Positions 36,725-51,900 are shown, counted from the first letter of the stretch. The stretch: DNA of 64,000 nt from Rosistilla carotiformis (GCF_007753095.1 NZ_CP036348.1:620001-684000); one strand, 5' to 3'. Numbers and translations are program-made. The notes: generated from the sequence alone by a model not told the origin.

Positions 36725-36933
36725 GGATAGCAACAGGCAATAGACGGAGAGGGGGAGGAGCAACGAATAATCGATCGAACCAATAAAGGACGGAAATCCG
36801 CTTATTAGATTCTCGTTCGCCAAAAAGATTCCGTCTTCTAAATAAAGTTCTCCGGCTGGGGAAACTTTGCGTCGCGATCGGGTCTTAGCTCATCTGAGGA
36901 ATTTCCCGATTGCGCGACGCGGCTTCCGATTCT

Positions 36934-39900
36934 CTATTCAAAACTGAGATTTGCGAAGAAATCATCGATTTCCGAAATCTCGTCCTGGGACTGCTCCGAT
37001 GCCAGTTCGCCGATAACTTCCTCCAGAGTGTTGCTGACCGTGGAATCAAACACACTGGTGGTCGACGACGCGGTTGCGGCGGGGAGTTGCGTTCCGGTGA
37101 CGGTCGCCTCCGGTTCGCTTTCGATGTCCATGAACTCAGGAGTCAGCACGCCATTGGCGGCGGGGACCCAACCGAAGCCTTCCCCTTCCGCTTCGCTATT
37201 AGCGACCGCCGAGTTCAGGTGGTTCAATACTCGTAAGACGTCGATGGGTTCCAGAAGCCCGTTCCCGTTGACGTCGATATACGGGAAGTTAGGAATGTTG
37301 CTGGTGATCTGCCCGGTGCCATATCGGGAGATGGCGTTGATCACTTGCAATGCATCGATTGGCGAGACATCGCCACTGCCGTTGACGTCCAACGCGTTGG
37401 TTGGGTTTTGGTGCGAGCTGGCTTGCACGTTGACAACGAGATCTTCGACTTCTCCGTCGTTTGCTTTGCCCACCGGCGAAGTGACGCCGGTCGAGCTGAG
37501 GCGGAAGCGACCGTAAGTGGTGCCAGGGAGCGCCGTTTCGGGAACGCGAATCGAATAGGTGTTGGTGCCACTTGCCAATTCAATCCCGCCAGTGCTTGCC
37601 AGGATCGGTCCGGCATTCCAGACCAATCGTTCGCTATCGGAGAACTGGCCATCTTGGTTCCAGTCGATCCAGGCGTCCAGGATCGCATCGCTTCCAATGG
37701 TGTTGGTAAGTTCGATCTCAAGCGTCGCCGATCCCGAGGGGGTCAACGTCGTGCCTGAAGCGAACGCGACGCCATCGTCGATGTCGCCATCGGCATTGGA
37801 CGCGTCGTCGCCCAAGCGGGCGTCGCTTTCCGGCGTCGCGGACACGCCCAGCGAGAAACCGGAGGTGACGGTATGGCGGGCGCCGTTGGACGCTTCCAGC
37901 GTGCCGTAGCCTGCTGGGGCGTCGCCGTAATCCAGTCCGGCTTCATCGGAGACGAAAATTGTGAACTGGGTGGTGCCGGTCAACGGATCGTTGGACGACA
38001 GGGTGTTGCCCGCGTTGTCGCTGATCGCTTGAACGCGTATGGCGCCCGCGCCGGTAACGGCTTGAGCCCCCTTGAGGATGATCTGATCGCCGATGACGCG
38101 GAGTGTCACTCCCGTCGGGTTGGCTGATTCGATCGCTTGCTGGATCAATTGGCCGACTTCCGAGCTGGTCAAATTGCCGGCCAACACGATCGGCACTGCC
38201 GCTTCGTCGCCCGGTTGTCCAATCTGAGTCAGCACACTGTTGCTTAGGTCGATCGTGACATCCGCAGCATTGGACATCAAGATCTGCCCACCGGCCACGA
38301 CTTCTGGATTCAAGCCCAGGTCGGATACCGCGATCGCATCGCGGATCGCATTGGCGATGACCGTCAGGTTGGTGGTCGACGTGAGTTGGATTGGTGTCGC
38401 CGACGTGTTGGTGACACTGTTGTTCAGGTCGATCTCGAAGAATCGAATTCGACCATCGCCACGACGGACACTGAATTGCTGTCCATCGGTGATGCCATCG
38501 GCAACGCCCAAAAGGTTGGGAACTTGGATGCCAAATCCCGTCGAGACACCAATGCTGCCAGCAACCGTAAGCGTCGAACCGTCGGGGTTCACTGAGGTCA
38601 AGCGATCGCTTGCGAACAGTTGCACTTCGCCGTTGAGATCGACCACCTGCAGGTTCAGACCGGAGATCTGAATCGCTTGAGCGATCGCCGCCGAGACTTG
38701 GTTGACCGATTGCGGTTCGCCGGTGTTGGTGCTTGGCGGAATCGAAACTGCGATATTGCCGGCAAAGGCCGCGTTGTTGGTGTCAAATTCGAAGGTTCGT
38801 TCGCTGACGCCATCGAAGATCGTGAACGTTTCGCCGTCGTTGACATCGGCAAAATCGCCGGGCAGGACGGGAACGGTCAGGATGATGCCACGTTCGATTT
38901 CAAACGCTGTTTCGGCGTTGCTGCTGTCGATGACGCGGATTTGCTGGCCATCGGTGTAGCTGGACGAATCCTGCGACTTTAGCACCGCCTGAGCATCGTT
39001 GAGCAGTTCGATCCGGTAGACCGAATCCTCTTTCCAGCGACCCGCCAGCGGAGTCAGGCGGATGATGTCGCCCGAGGTGTCGTAGGCAAAGATATAGTCC
39101 TCGCCTTCGATCAGCGGTACGTTGTCTTCGAACAACAGCAGCGCGTCGGAGGTCACCGAAGCATCGCGGATACCAACGCCACCGCGTGGATTGGCGGGTT
39201 CACCCCCATCGACCAGCAAGATTTCGAAGTAGTTTTTATTGACTTGGCGAATTTGGACCGAATCGGTGACCGGATCGGCGTCGGATCCGTCACGCGAGTT
39301 ATCCAGTGGCGTGATCACGATGCCACGCGGGGCCGCGAGGTCGCCACGATCGAACGCACCACGATCCTTATAGATCAAGTTCCCTTGCCCGCCGGGCACA
39401 TTGTGAGTGGGGTCGTCGATCCGCAACGCGCCGTTGGCGTCAAAGTCGGGGGCGATAACGGGCGATGCGAGCAGCCCCACCGTTTCGCGAACGATTTGCA
39501 ATTGTGGACGATCATCCAACGAATTGATCGAACTGTCGATCAGATCCGAACCTTGTGCAGGGATGAAGATCCCATCGGTCGCCGACACAAAGAGATTGGA
39601 ATTGTCATCGACAAACCGTGCCAAGACATTGTCCAGCAACGATCCGTTGGGGTCGGTGAGATTGAACGTATTGGCCTGGAAAGTGTTCGCTCCCAACACT
39701 ACCGGATTGTTAGGTACAAAGTTGCCCGTCGCATCGATCGCGTTGGCGTTGTTGACGAAGACATTGTTCATCAGCGTAGGGCTGACACCATTGGACAATG
39801 CGATGCCGGTTCCTGCAGGCGAGAACAGGTCGGCGGGGACCGAGGAGATCGCCCCTACGGCGTCGATGTCCGCTCCCACCGCTAGGTCCAAGGCGCTGCC

Positions 39901-42900
39901 GAAGTTCTGGTCGGTAATCCGCACAAACGCGATTCGATCGTTGGGGCCAAAGCCGTAGCGATCGATGTCGATCTGATTGGCTCCGCCCACCGAGGTGCCA
40001 ACGTCGACAAAGTTAACTCCGTCGACGCTGACTTCGACACGGACCGGTTCGGCGTTGCCGACTTCGAAGATCTCCAGATCGGGCGAGGCATCGCCGCTGC
40101 CGACCAGACGATTGTCGACAAATTGAACCGTAATCGAACCACCGCCACCGAGTGACACGGAACCTTGCCCCGCGTTGGGCGTTGGTTCGGCGACGCCGCC
40201 GGAGTAGTTTGGAATTCCCAACGCCTCCGATGAAATCTGCAGTCCAATCGCGGGGGGCGCTGTCGTGCTGGGATTGAATGAGACGACGGTGTCGGCAAAC
40301 GAGATGCTGCCGTTGGTATACAAGGTGCCCTGGTAGGTGGCCTCGCCAGGAGAGTCGGTCGCGTTGATCGTGCCACCGATGATCGTGTTGTTAACGATCC
40401 GGTCGAACGCCACGGTCGACAGTTGAGGGCCGTTGGTGGTATCCATTCCCTCAACATTGATGCCGCCGAGTCCGTTGTAAGCGAGCACGTTGCTTTGGAC
40501 CACTACGCCCGGAGCCAAGCCCGCGTGGACGACGCCGGCAGCGTCGACGTAGGAGTTCAGTTCGACAAGGTTTTTCGGATACTTGAACGTACCGACGTCG
40601 GCACCATGGTCCAAGTTGATTCCGTAACCCGACGAATAGGAAACCGCCACACCTTCGATTTTAATTACGCCCTGTTCTTCGCTGCCGGTGTTCGAATCGC
40701 CGCGGCGGTTCAAAGCCAACGCTTGCGTTGCTTGCGCAAACAAGGCCACGATTGGCAGTTCATCGGTACCTGGTTTCCGCGAGTCGCCCACGATTTGCGA
40801 CGACAGTTGCGTCAGGTTTTCGATGATGTTGACGTTTCCGGACAGATTGATCCGGTAGTCGCCACTGGCAGCGGCATCGGTCGACGCGGCACCGCTGGAG
40901 CTCAACGCACTGATGTTCAGCAATGCTTGTACATCGGGCAGGTTGATTGCATTGCTGATCTTGGCCGCGATCTCCGCTGCCGTTTCCGGAACCGATTCGC
41001 CACTGATCGCGTTGACCACGCCCGTGTTGTAGTAGATCGGAACGTTCCCTTCCAAAGGCGCGATGTCCGATGCCGCGTTGACGAATTCAAACGTGATGTT
41101 GGTTTGACCATCGTTGAGCGTGAAGCTCAAACGCGTATCGGGATCGATGTCTTGCAACGTCGGGTCGGTGTTGCGAAGTTCGATCAAATCCGCCAGGGCG
41201 GTTGCCGCGGCGTCGAGATCGGTAGCGCTCAATGCTTCGAGCATCGCACCTTGGACCAAGCGGTCATTGGTATCGAACGAACGGAACATTGGAATCGGAC
41301 TGGTCAACCCTCGCGAAAGCACGTATTCGCTGGCCCCGCGGATTTCCAGCTGGTACTCACCGGTCTGGGTTAGAGCGAAGTCGTCGCCACCCAGATCGAA
41401 GCCGTTGTTCGTGACAAAGTCGTTGCTGATACCCGCGGAGGTGACAAATTCACCTCGCTCGCGGAAGCCGATGATGAAGTCGTCCAAGTAGACGCCTCGG
41501 CTATCGTTGTCGCGGGCCATCTGGACCGATGGCGAAGCAAAGGCGTCGCCGGTTCGGACCGGGATCGTCAGCGGGCCGACGCTGTTGATCGTTAACCCAG
41601 GCAGCGACAAGACGCCGCCTTGTTGGGTAATGATCTGCGTTGGGCCAACGGTGTCGCGGATCGCGTCGGCAATCGCCGTCGCCACCTCGGCGGGAGTCAT
41701 ATCGCGGTTGACCAACACGGGGATGCCGCTGGATCCATCGTTTCCAACGACTTGGATCGAACTGTTCGCCGAAAACGTTGCGTCCCCGGTGCCATTGAGG
41801 ATAACTTGGTTGCCCGCATTGCGAATGTCGTAGGGGCGGGTGCTGACCAGTTCCAGCGTATAACCGCCGCTTTTGCCAAACGCGCGGCCGCCGAGATTGT
41901 CGGTGGGATCGTAGTTTCCGTTCCCTTCGCCACTGATGCCGATGTAATACGTTCCATCAGCGGGAGCTTCGAAGGAGATCACGGTCTGTCCGTCAACCGA
42001 AACCTCGCGTGCCAGTTCCACACCTTGGCCGTTGAACAGGCGAGCGACCGGGTTCAGTGCCGGCGCGCCAGCTACTTCATTGATTGTTAGCAAAATCGTT
42101 TGGCCGGCTGCCAAATCCATTTGCAACATGTCGACGTCCAGGCTGTTGACTGCCCCGTTGGGAGTTCCAATCGATCCCGCGGAGGTGATCGTTGTCTGAG
42201 CCCCTGGTAGGTCGACCTGGTCTGCGGTGGCAAACGTGTCGTTGACCTGCGATGCGTCGCCTTGGTCGGTGTCATAGTCGTTGTCTTCAGTGAATGCAAA
42301 GTTTGCGATTGCATCGCGGAGCGATTGGGCAATTTGTTCGCCGCTATCGGTGAGACTGTAGACAACGGGTACGTTCGGGCTGGCCACGGTCAATGGATCG
42401 GTGGTGAATTGATAAACCGCACCATCGATCGCGATGGTTTCACCGTTGACGATTTGATTTCCATCGGGCATGACCAGCAGCGGCGAAAGTACAAATTCGT
42501 AATCGCGGCCGCTGATTCGGAAGCGGTCGCCATCGCTGATCTCTTCGCCAGCAACGGCTTGCAGTTCCACTTGGCCAAATTCGAGGCTTCCCGAGGTGCT
42601 GAATTCAAATCGCAGCTTGAGATCTTTCAGACCCGCGAATTCATCCAAGGGGACGCGGGCTTGACGCCATGTTCCGGTGTTGTCGAAGGTCTCTTGCGCT
42701 GCGTCCAAAGCCGACACGTCGACCAAGGATAGGTTCGGGTTGTCAGCGAGTGCTGTTGCGGAGTCGCTGTTGGTTGACAACAGGTACTCGGTGCCGTTTT
42801 CGTCAACCAAGTAGACTCGCAGCGAATCTTCCAGTTGGCTGTCGCCGATTCGTCCGGTTTCTAAGAAGTAATTGAAATAGAAGGTCGGCAAATCGTCCGA

Positions 42901-45900
42901 GCTGTAGCCTTCCAGGCTGAACGGATTGCTGACGATCTCGCCATGCGCACCGCCGGCGAAATCGTAGGTTCCGTTGACGGTGGTGCCATCAACACGTGTC
43001 GTCCGCGCGTTGAGTGTGCCGGTGGAGATTGCATCGTCCAAACCAAAGTACCAACTGGCACCACCTGCCGACGCATCGCGAGTGTCGTTAAAGGTTCCGT
43101 TGATTCCGTGCCCAGGCAACGTGATCGGCGTGACGCTTCCTGCGAAGGTATCGCTAGTGACATGCCACAAGTTGTAGTCGAGGTTGCCGAAATCGAATCC
43201 CGTCGCACCCGAGATTCCGGTGGAGATCCGTGAAGCACCATTGGCGAAGATCGGCTGCAGTTCACCACGGGTGTTGAACGCGTAGACGTCGCCGTTGCCT
43301 GTGATGCCAAACAATAGATCGGAGTAGGCACCTCCAGCAAGGTTCTCTGGCCCGGCAGAGAGTCCGGTGAAGTTAAGCCCCAACAGGTCGGTCGCGGTCT
43401 CAACGTAGGTGCCGATGTTATTCAGGAAGGTAACGCGAACCGGTTCGATGACATTCGAAGAGATTTGGTAAAGGCCGCCCGCATTGCTGACCGCATACAT
43501 GTCTCCGCTGGCCGGAACCGCGATGCCCGTTACGGTTCCACCCGGCGCGATGCCGGCAACATCGAGCGGTCCCGATGCAGACAGCACATTGGCTCCATTG
43601 AAGTCGACCGTGTTGCCATCGACCGTCGCAGTGACGCTGGTCAACAAGCCCGAATCGACGGCCGCTTGAACGGCTGCAACAACGCGTGCACCGATTTCGG
43701 CCGCGGTATCGTCGACGTCGAATGGAATGATCGTTGGGCCGCCCGCGGCATTGGCGGTTCCGACAATCGCGATCGCCGGATTCGTTCCAAAGGCGGTTTC
43801 CAGATCGAGGTCGATCGTTGGGTTGTTGGTAAAGTCGATGCGTGTTCCAGCCGTCGCGATTGCAATCTGGCTGTCGCGGAACGTGTCGGAGACCACGCGG
43901 GTCAGATCGGTGGCCGAAAGATCGTCATCGACGACAATCGCCGTCGCGTTGACGGTGGTGATTCCATCGGCTCCCAGTGATGCGATTCCCAGTCCAACCG
44001 ACGGTGCTGTGCCGGTGGCACCGGTCAAGACAATTTCGCCTGTGTTTGCCGCGGTGGCGCGGATCCCGATATCGGCCGCGTTGATCGCTGCGGCCAACAC
44101 ACTTGCTGCGGCGGCATCGGTCGTCGCGGCTTCGAGATCGACGGCAAACAGATCCGGACGCGAGAAGTTGCGGCCTGTGAAATCACGGCCGTCGCTGTCG
44201 AATTCAAACGTGTAAGCAAGTCCCGTCGATTTGCTGGTCAACGTGACGCGCGAACCTTCGACGACTCCGGCTCCCAACGGATCTTCGACTCCGGTGACAT
44301 CCAATCGGACTCCGGTGTCAAACTCAAACAATTGGCCGCCGACACTGATCGTGTCGCCGTCGCGAACGAAGCTTCCCGCCGCGATATTGCTGTTCAGTTG
44401 GATCGCCGATCCCAGATCGAACTGGAACGGAACCGAACCGGCATTAACAAAGTCGCGAATGGTGAAGGTCAAACCATCGGTCAAACTCGGGACAACAAAG
44501 CCCCCCGCGTTGACGACCGATGCCGCAGTCACACCCAATCGCGTGCTCGGCAGATTGTTAGGATTTCCCGTTTCGATATATCCACGTTCGCGTGGGCTGG
44601 TGTAACCTCCCGAGGCGCCAAACAGTTGAGGGGTGCCAGGTGCGGCGAGTCCTTCAATGTTGCCGGTAGCAGGATTGATTTCCCACAATAAATTGTCGGT
44701 GTAGGTGACTTGAGTGAGGCCGGGGTTTTGGCCACGGTTACCCACGATGAATCCACGCTCGACACCGTTGACGGGGTCAAAGGTGATCGCACTGACCGTC
44801 ACCCCAACATTCGATTGAACCAAGTTGGCCGTCGTGTTGCCTTGAGCGTCGACCGTGAAGGTTGTATCTAAAGTCACCATGTTCGTCCCCGTAGGGGTCA
44901 AGTCGGTGATGTTGGCGTAGCCTGTATCAATGTTGTAGTAATGCCAAGCCGCGTCGTTGTTGACGCCGTTGACGTTGTACCCAAACATGTCTCCGTTGGG
45001 ACGGATCGCAATATCGTTGAAGCTTTGGCCCCCTGTGGAACCAATCGATCCATACTGCAAACCGGTGTAGGCGTTGACCAGACGGATGTTGTCGACGGCA
45101 CCGCCAGTGCTGACGTACAGTTTCAAATCGTTCAGTGTCAGCGGAGTCGCTGCATTGACGGGATCGAACAGCAGGCTTTGCAACGCCGTGGGGGCGTAGG
45201 TGCTGCCGCCGATGGTGCTGACGTGATCCTCGGCGATACGAACCAACGATTCGATGGGTTCCAGACGTACCAACGGGTTGGTTGCCGCCGCGGTTGTGAA
45301 TTGATCCAACACCGAGGGCATGTTGTTCAATCCGCTGATCGCCACGTAATAGGTCTGCGAATCGACGGTCCCGTTTCCTTGGGCACTCAGTTCAACAGCA
45401 CCGATGTACGGATCGGCGGTGCCGGTGGAGCCTCTCGATAAGGAGGTGAAGTCGGGCGAGTTGGGATTGCCCGGTTGGTCGTCGGCGACATTGCTGTCGA
45501 GTCCAGTTAGGATCAGTTGTCCGTTTTGGTCGAAGACCCAGATCGAGAAGTCGCCACGTCCCAAGCCGTCTGCGTAATCCAGATCGAAGACTGTCGAAAC
45601 GTAGTTCTGCAGGCCGCTCTGAGTTGTCGATCCGGAAATCGAAAACTCGAACCAATCGACGTCGGTGGCTGAGCTGATTGCTCCGGCAATCGACAACGTA
45701 TCGTTGGAGTTTGGATCGCTCTGCGTGCCAAACGGTCCCAACGGTTGGGCGGTGGCAAGCGTGTCGTTGTTATCGCTGCCGTTTTGGTCGATGAATTCGA
45801 TCGCGTCGCCCAACAACGGTGAATTGAACGGTTGACCGATCACGGTCACACCCGTCGTGGCATAGCGAATGTCGGCAAGGTTCAGGTAGGAACCGGCAAC

Positions 45901-48900
45901 TTCATCGCTTTCGGCCAAACGGATGCTCAACTCATAAGGACCCGACGTCAGGCCGTCATAATTGCCGGCGTCGATCTTGGCACCCGTGGCTGGTGAGTAG
46001 AGCTTCGACAACGGATCGTTGAGCTTCAAGTTGCTGCTTCGGACACGCACCTGGTAGGTGAAGACCTCACCGGTTTCGCCAGGCAGCACCACACGCAAGC
46101 CGGGGTCGTTGGGGTTCGTGGAGAACAGATCTTGTGGCGTGTTGAACGCGGAGGTTGCCGAATTGGAGAACATCGAATTGGTCAGCGAATTCGCTTGTCC
46201 GCTGCTGACCGTCCGTTCTAACGTCCCGGCACTCTCATCCAGAATGATCAAGCCAGAATCGATCGCTTCGGAGATCGATCCGTTGGAGATGGCCACGACG
46301 CTATCGGAAATTCCATCGCCGTCGGTATCGGCGGCATTGGGCAGGAGGCGAACCAGTTCGATCACCGAATCGAGCGCGCTGTTGGTGCGATCGATTTCCA
46401 GCCAGACTTCGGTTCCTGCTTCGGCGTCAAACGAATAGACGTCAACGTCCGAAGGTTGGTCGATGTTACCGTAGACCTGGTATCCGATCCGACGGTTTTC
46501 ACTGCCCGCGGTAACCGATGGTGCCAGTTCGCCCAAGTATTGGCCAAGGGCGGTCTGGTCGTTGCGATTCAGCGACAGGTTGCCTTCCTGTTCAACGGCC
46601 GCTTCGACGTTGCGATCTAGGGCCGCTTCGCGAATGACAATACCGTCCCACGCACCCGCGAGATTCAGTTCATCCGAGGGATCCGAAACGATCAATTCCA
46701 AGAACGTGGTGATCACCGCCGAATTGGCGGCAGGGAAGACGTCCCAGGCAAAAGCCGTCGTCACGTCGTTAAAGCCATAGGCCGTCCCCAACGCGGGATC
46801 GTTGAAGGCAGGTAGGTCGCCCAGGTCGATGTTGCCGGCGATCGAGTAGGCGGATCCATTTCCGAGGATCGCGGTTTCGAGCTCGTTGTATTGATCCGCT
46901 GCCCAGCCAACGTACGCAGCCCCTTGAAGGCCGTCGCCTAGTTCGTAAATACCCCCTTGAGCGAATCCGATCCGTTGGATTCCGTCGAGCGTGAAGACGC
47001 GGAAGTCGGCTTCTCCGGGCGTCCCTACGGGGTAGAGGATATCGTCGGAGATGCCCTGAACGTCTTCATCCAGATAATTGATGAAGCGGATGTTGCCCAG
47101 CGGCTGGTCGCTGGTGAACGACAGCACGTTGTTGACTTTGGTTTCACCATCGTTGAGGCTCGTTTGGACCGTCCAGGTGACCAAGCCATTGGCTCCTGTG
47201 AACGTACCACTGCTGACCACCAAGTCGTCGGCAACCAATGTAGGTGTTTGCGTGATCGTGGTGGTGCCCAACGCGAACGCACCGCCATCGGAGCCGATGT
47301 CGATGAAGTTCTCAAACGAGAAGAGGAAGTCTTGATTGGCTAACAACATCGTGTTGCCTTGAACCGTCACGCCACTAGCGGTGATCGATCCGCCTGCGGC
47401 GGGCCGTACGGACATGAAACCTGGAGTTGCAGTGGCAACGTCGTTGTCGATCAGCAAACCATTGTTCACCTCGGGGCCGGTTGGCAACAAGGTGGGGCCA
47501 CCCTCATCGGGATCGCCATTGTCGGTGTTGGTTTGGGGCCTTCCTTCCGTATCAAATCCCGCGCCGATCGTGTCGTCTTCCAATGCGGTTAGGACGACCG
47601 ATTTGCCAGGCTGGCCGATGATCTGCAACGCCCCGCCGACCCGGTCGGCCAAGCCGTTGAATTGGTCCGCCGATCCATTTGAATTGCCACCGGCGATAAT
47701 CGTCGCTGGCGCGGTGCTGGAATCAAACTTCACAACCAAGCTGCGGTCGGGGTCGCTTTCCAAACGCAAGCCGCCGTAGACTTCGTGGTTGGGGATCGAA
47801 ACGGTGCCACGGACGACGTGCACGATGTCGGTATCGTCCCAGACACCCGCGGTGGCCAATTCGCCGCCGCGAATCTCCATACCGTTAATCGCGTTGTTGT
47901 CCAAGACATTATCGAAGACCAACGGGCCTTGGTTGCCAAGGCTGACGCCTGGCACCATTTCCAGAAATCCGGTGCTTCGCCCGCGGTCGGTAACGTACGA
48001 ATTGTTCAGCGAATTCAGGTCAAAATTGAGCGCAACGGCGTCATTGTTCAGGAACGTGTTGGATGCGATCGTCGGTTGTGCACCGCGTACAAAGACTACC
48101 GCAGCATTGTGCGTTTGCAGGCCGGCGCGATCGCTGTCGCCCGCAGCAAAACCGGTGCCGCTTTCATCCAGCTGGCTGTTGGTTAAACGCAGGTCGCCTT
48201 GGTGGACTTCGATCGGATTGAAGAACGACAGCTTGCCGTCGATGCGCGCCCCGCCACCGGCTCCGGTGACGCGGACATGGTCCAAGCTGGCTTGCGCTCC
48301 AGGGCCCACGTAGATGCCACCCCAGTCGCCTGCTTGGAAGACCGTGTTGGCGTTGGATTGATTGGTGGAGAACGTTCCGCCGCGACCGTAGCGTTGATCG
48401 TCCAGGCTCGTGAAGATGATCTGTTGCCGGTCGGTTCCTTCGGCAAGCAGTTGAGCCCCTTGTTCGACTTCGATGACGGCTCCGGACAACTTGATGACCA
48501 CGCCTGGATCGATTGCCAAACGCGCGTCCATTCGCGGACGCAGGTTTTCGATCAGCGTCATCCCGCTGACCAAGCCGGCGTCGGTAAATTGGGTATCGGT
48601 ATTGTTGGGGATCAATGCGATCATGCGGAACGCGTCGCCGTTGAACGATCGATACACGCGTCGCGCGACCACGCTGGCCGAATTCGAGGTGGGTAAATTG
48701 TCCAGCACAATCGTGTTGTCGTCGATGTCGACACCCGGAACGCTGATCGCTTCGGTGGCGAACGAAACCGAAACTTCGTTGCCGCTGGCGTCCAGGTAGC
48801 TGATCTTGTATTCGTATTGGCCGGCTGGCAACGTGCCGTCGGCGGTGGCGGTCAGCACCACGTCGTCGACGTTTGGACGGTTGGTGTCGATCGCGACTCC

Positions 48901-51900
48901 GCCGGCCAGACCGGCGTCGGTGAACGCGGTGCTGCTGCCGTTGAGCGTGGCCACCAATTGGTAATTGCCACCATCGACCGATCGGTACAGCCGCCGCGCA
49001 ACGTAATCGCTTCCGGCGGGGACGGCCGGTAGTTGGTCCAGCAGAATCGAGGCGTTGCTGCTGGTGGTGACGACCGTGCCGGTCGCGTCGGAAACGGGAC
49101 TCTCGTTTCCGTTTTGTGTTACGTACGACAGTCGATAGCTGTATTCACCAACGGCCAGCGTGCCGCCGGCCTGCGTCGTCAAGCGAACAATCCGCGTTGG
49201 CGGTGCCGAGGAATCGACAATTCCGCCTCCAGGCGTCCCTTGGATCTCCAGGTTTTCGGCGATCACATGCACGACATCCAAGTCGTCGAATCGGGCTTGG
49301 ACAGTCAGTTTTTCCACGCCGCTGCCGTCGCGAGTTTCCGATCGAATGAACATTCCATTGATCGAATTGTCCGCGAACGTGACGTTGTAGATCGATGGTC
49401 CAACGCGTGTATAGTCGGGAGTTGCTTGCCCTTCGAAGAGCGTGAACTTGTCGTCTTCGAACGTGTTTGCAGAGGCCTCGATCGCGGCGTCTGCATTGTT
49501 GGTGAAGGTGCTGTTGGCGATCGTGGCACGCGTGCCCGACAATTCGATCGGGCTGATCACTTCGGATCGCGTGCCGACAATGATCGTACCGCCGCCGTAA
49601 CGGAAGTCGCCGTATTGGACGACATTCAAGAAGATTCCTTCGGCTTCGTAATTGATCCGGCTCTCATCGACTTTATCGATATCCGAACGGAAATCGATGC
49701 CCCCCCAGTCGCCTTGACGGGCCACATTGCCGCTTTGAGTACCACCGATCGTGGCGTCGGCAAGCGACGTGAACACGACCTCGCCACTCACGGGCGTCGA
49801 TGTGATTTGGCTGCCATTGGCTCCAACCACCAACGGTGTTCCCAGAACCTGCAACGACCCGCCGCTGGCATCGACCACGGGGCTGCTGCTGCCGACGCCG
49901 ATTCGGGCGCGACGGAGCTTAATGATCGCTCCGGCGTCGATCATTACGGTGACGTCTTTGGGGACTTCAAAGCTGGAACCATCGGCCAGCGTGCGGCCAA
50001 AGTCATCGAACCCAATCAGATACGGCAGGTTGTCAGCGGTCGTTTCCACATTGCCATCGCCGCTTGGCAAGATGCGAACGATATCCGTTCCCAGTGACGA
50101 GACGCTTCCCAGCGCGGTGGAGATCGAGGTGACCGCTCCCTTGGCCACGCCACTGATCGCATTGTTCACCATCGGTGTGATCGTGCCGCCATCCTTTTTG
50201 ACGAAGACGGTGTCGGTGAAAGCCGCTGATTCGAACCAGAAGTCGAATGCACCCCCTTGTTCGCCATCATTGTCGCCATCGAGGGCAATGCCTGTGGTGT
50301 CGGTGATCGTCGTTGCGCTCTCGGGCTTGAAGGACATCCGCAGTTCGTAAGCCCCTTCGCTGAGCCCACCCATGCCGGAATCTTCGATCATCGGATCGTA
50401 GCTGTCGTTGCCGCTGGCGCTGACACCGATGTAATACGTGCCGGCGGTCAAAGCGACGGTGATCTCGGAGTCTTCGCTCCAGTAATCGTCGTTGGCGGCC
50501 AGTTCCTCGATCGTGCCGCCGGGACCTTCACGGTACAGTCGCAGGGTTGTATCGAGCAGGCTGGACGTGCCGGCAAGTCGTTCGGCGAACGTTTCAATCG
50601 TGACCTCGCCCGACGTTGGCAGGGCGAACTTGTAAAGGTCGATATCGGTGCTATCGGGGCGATACGAATACTGACCTTCGATGATGTCGCGAGGCGACGG
50701 ATACAAGGGGTCGGCACCGACATCGATCGCCGACAGGAAGTCGGAAACGCCGATCAGATCTTTGACCATGCCGCTGGCCAATTGGAAGAACTCTTGCCCG
50801 AACAGGTCGTCGTCCGATTCGTCGACAAGTCGCGAATTGATGACGCCGAGATCATCCGAGACCTCCCAGCCGATTACTGTGCTGGAGGTTTCGCCGACGG
50901 CGATCTGCAGCCCCATATCGGCGCTTTCGACAAACTGCACGCCCAAGTATTGGCTGTACAGATCCAACACTTCGCGGACACGTTGCTTCTGCTGTTCGGT
51001 GATGTTATTGAACAGCACGCGGTCGTTATCAACTGGCAACGACGTTGGATCGTCGCCACGGAACTGGCCGAAGAAGTTGTAGTAGTACGTCGAAATTCCA
51101 TCCAGCGGGTCAGCTTGCGGCGCTCCATAGCTGGAAGGATCTTCGGGGCGGAATTCTTGCACCCCGGGGGCTCCCGCGCCACCTGGGTAATCGATCAAGT
51201 ACTCGTTGTTTGAAACAGGCACGCCATTGATGAACTCCGTCTTGGCGATTGCTCCTTCGAGTACCACCGACGAGATGTTGGTCGACGACACCGTCCAATC
51301 GGTGCGAATGTCGCGTGCCAACGCAAAACTGTCTCCCGGTTCGACGACGGCGGGCAATACCGTCGGCGTGGTGCCGCGCACGTCGGTTTCACCGATACGC
51401 AAACGGAACTGTTTGACCTCTGCTCCGGGGAACAGCGAATAAAGGTCGCCGGAGAACTGCAAAACCGCAACACCCGTTCCGGGATTGTAGCTGACCGAAA
51501 CTGGCGTTAGCGCGAAATCATCGGCACCCGTTTCCGTGCCGGCTGTCGAGATCAATTGATACAACGCAGCGGTCCGGACGCTGTTGACGTCCAAGGGATC
51601 GTTGCGGTCGAAGTAAACCCAAATCTGGTCGCGCAGTTGCTGACCATTGACGATCGGCTGCGGCACAACGGCTTGAATCGTCGGCGCCAGGTTGATCGAG
51701 AATTCGATCGTTTGGTCGACGCCGTTGTTGAAGTTGTCACCCTGGGTGTTCTGCAACGCGTTTTCGCTGCTGCCGTCGATTTGGATGCGGTACCGGTCCT
51801 GTGGCAAATCTTCGGCAAATCGGAAGACAACCTCGCGTTGGTTGGCATCGACAAAGCCGACGTAACCCGGCACGACTTCGATATCCAAGTCGCCGTTCTG

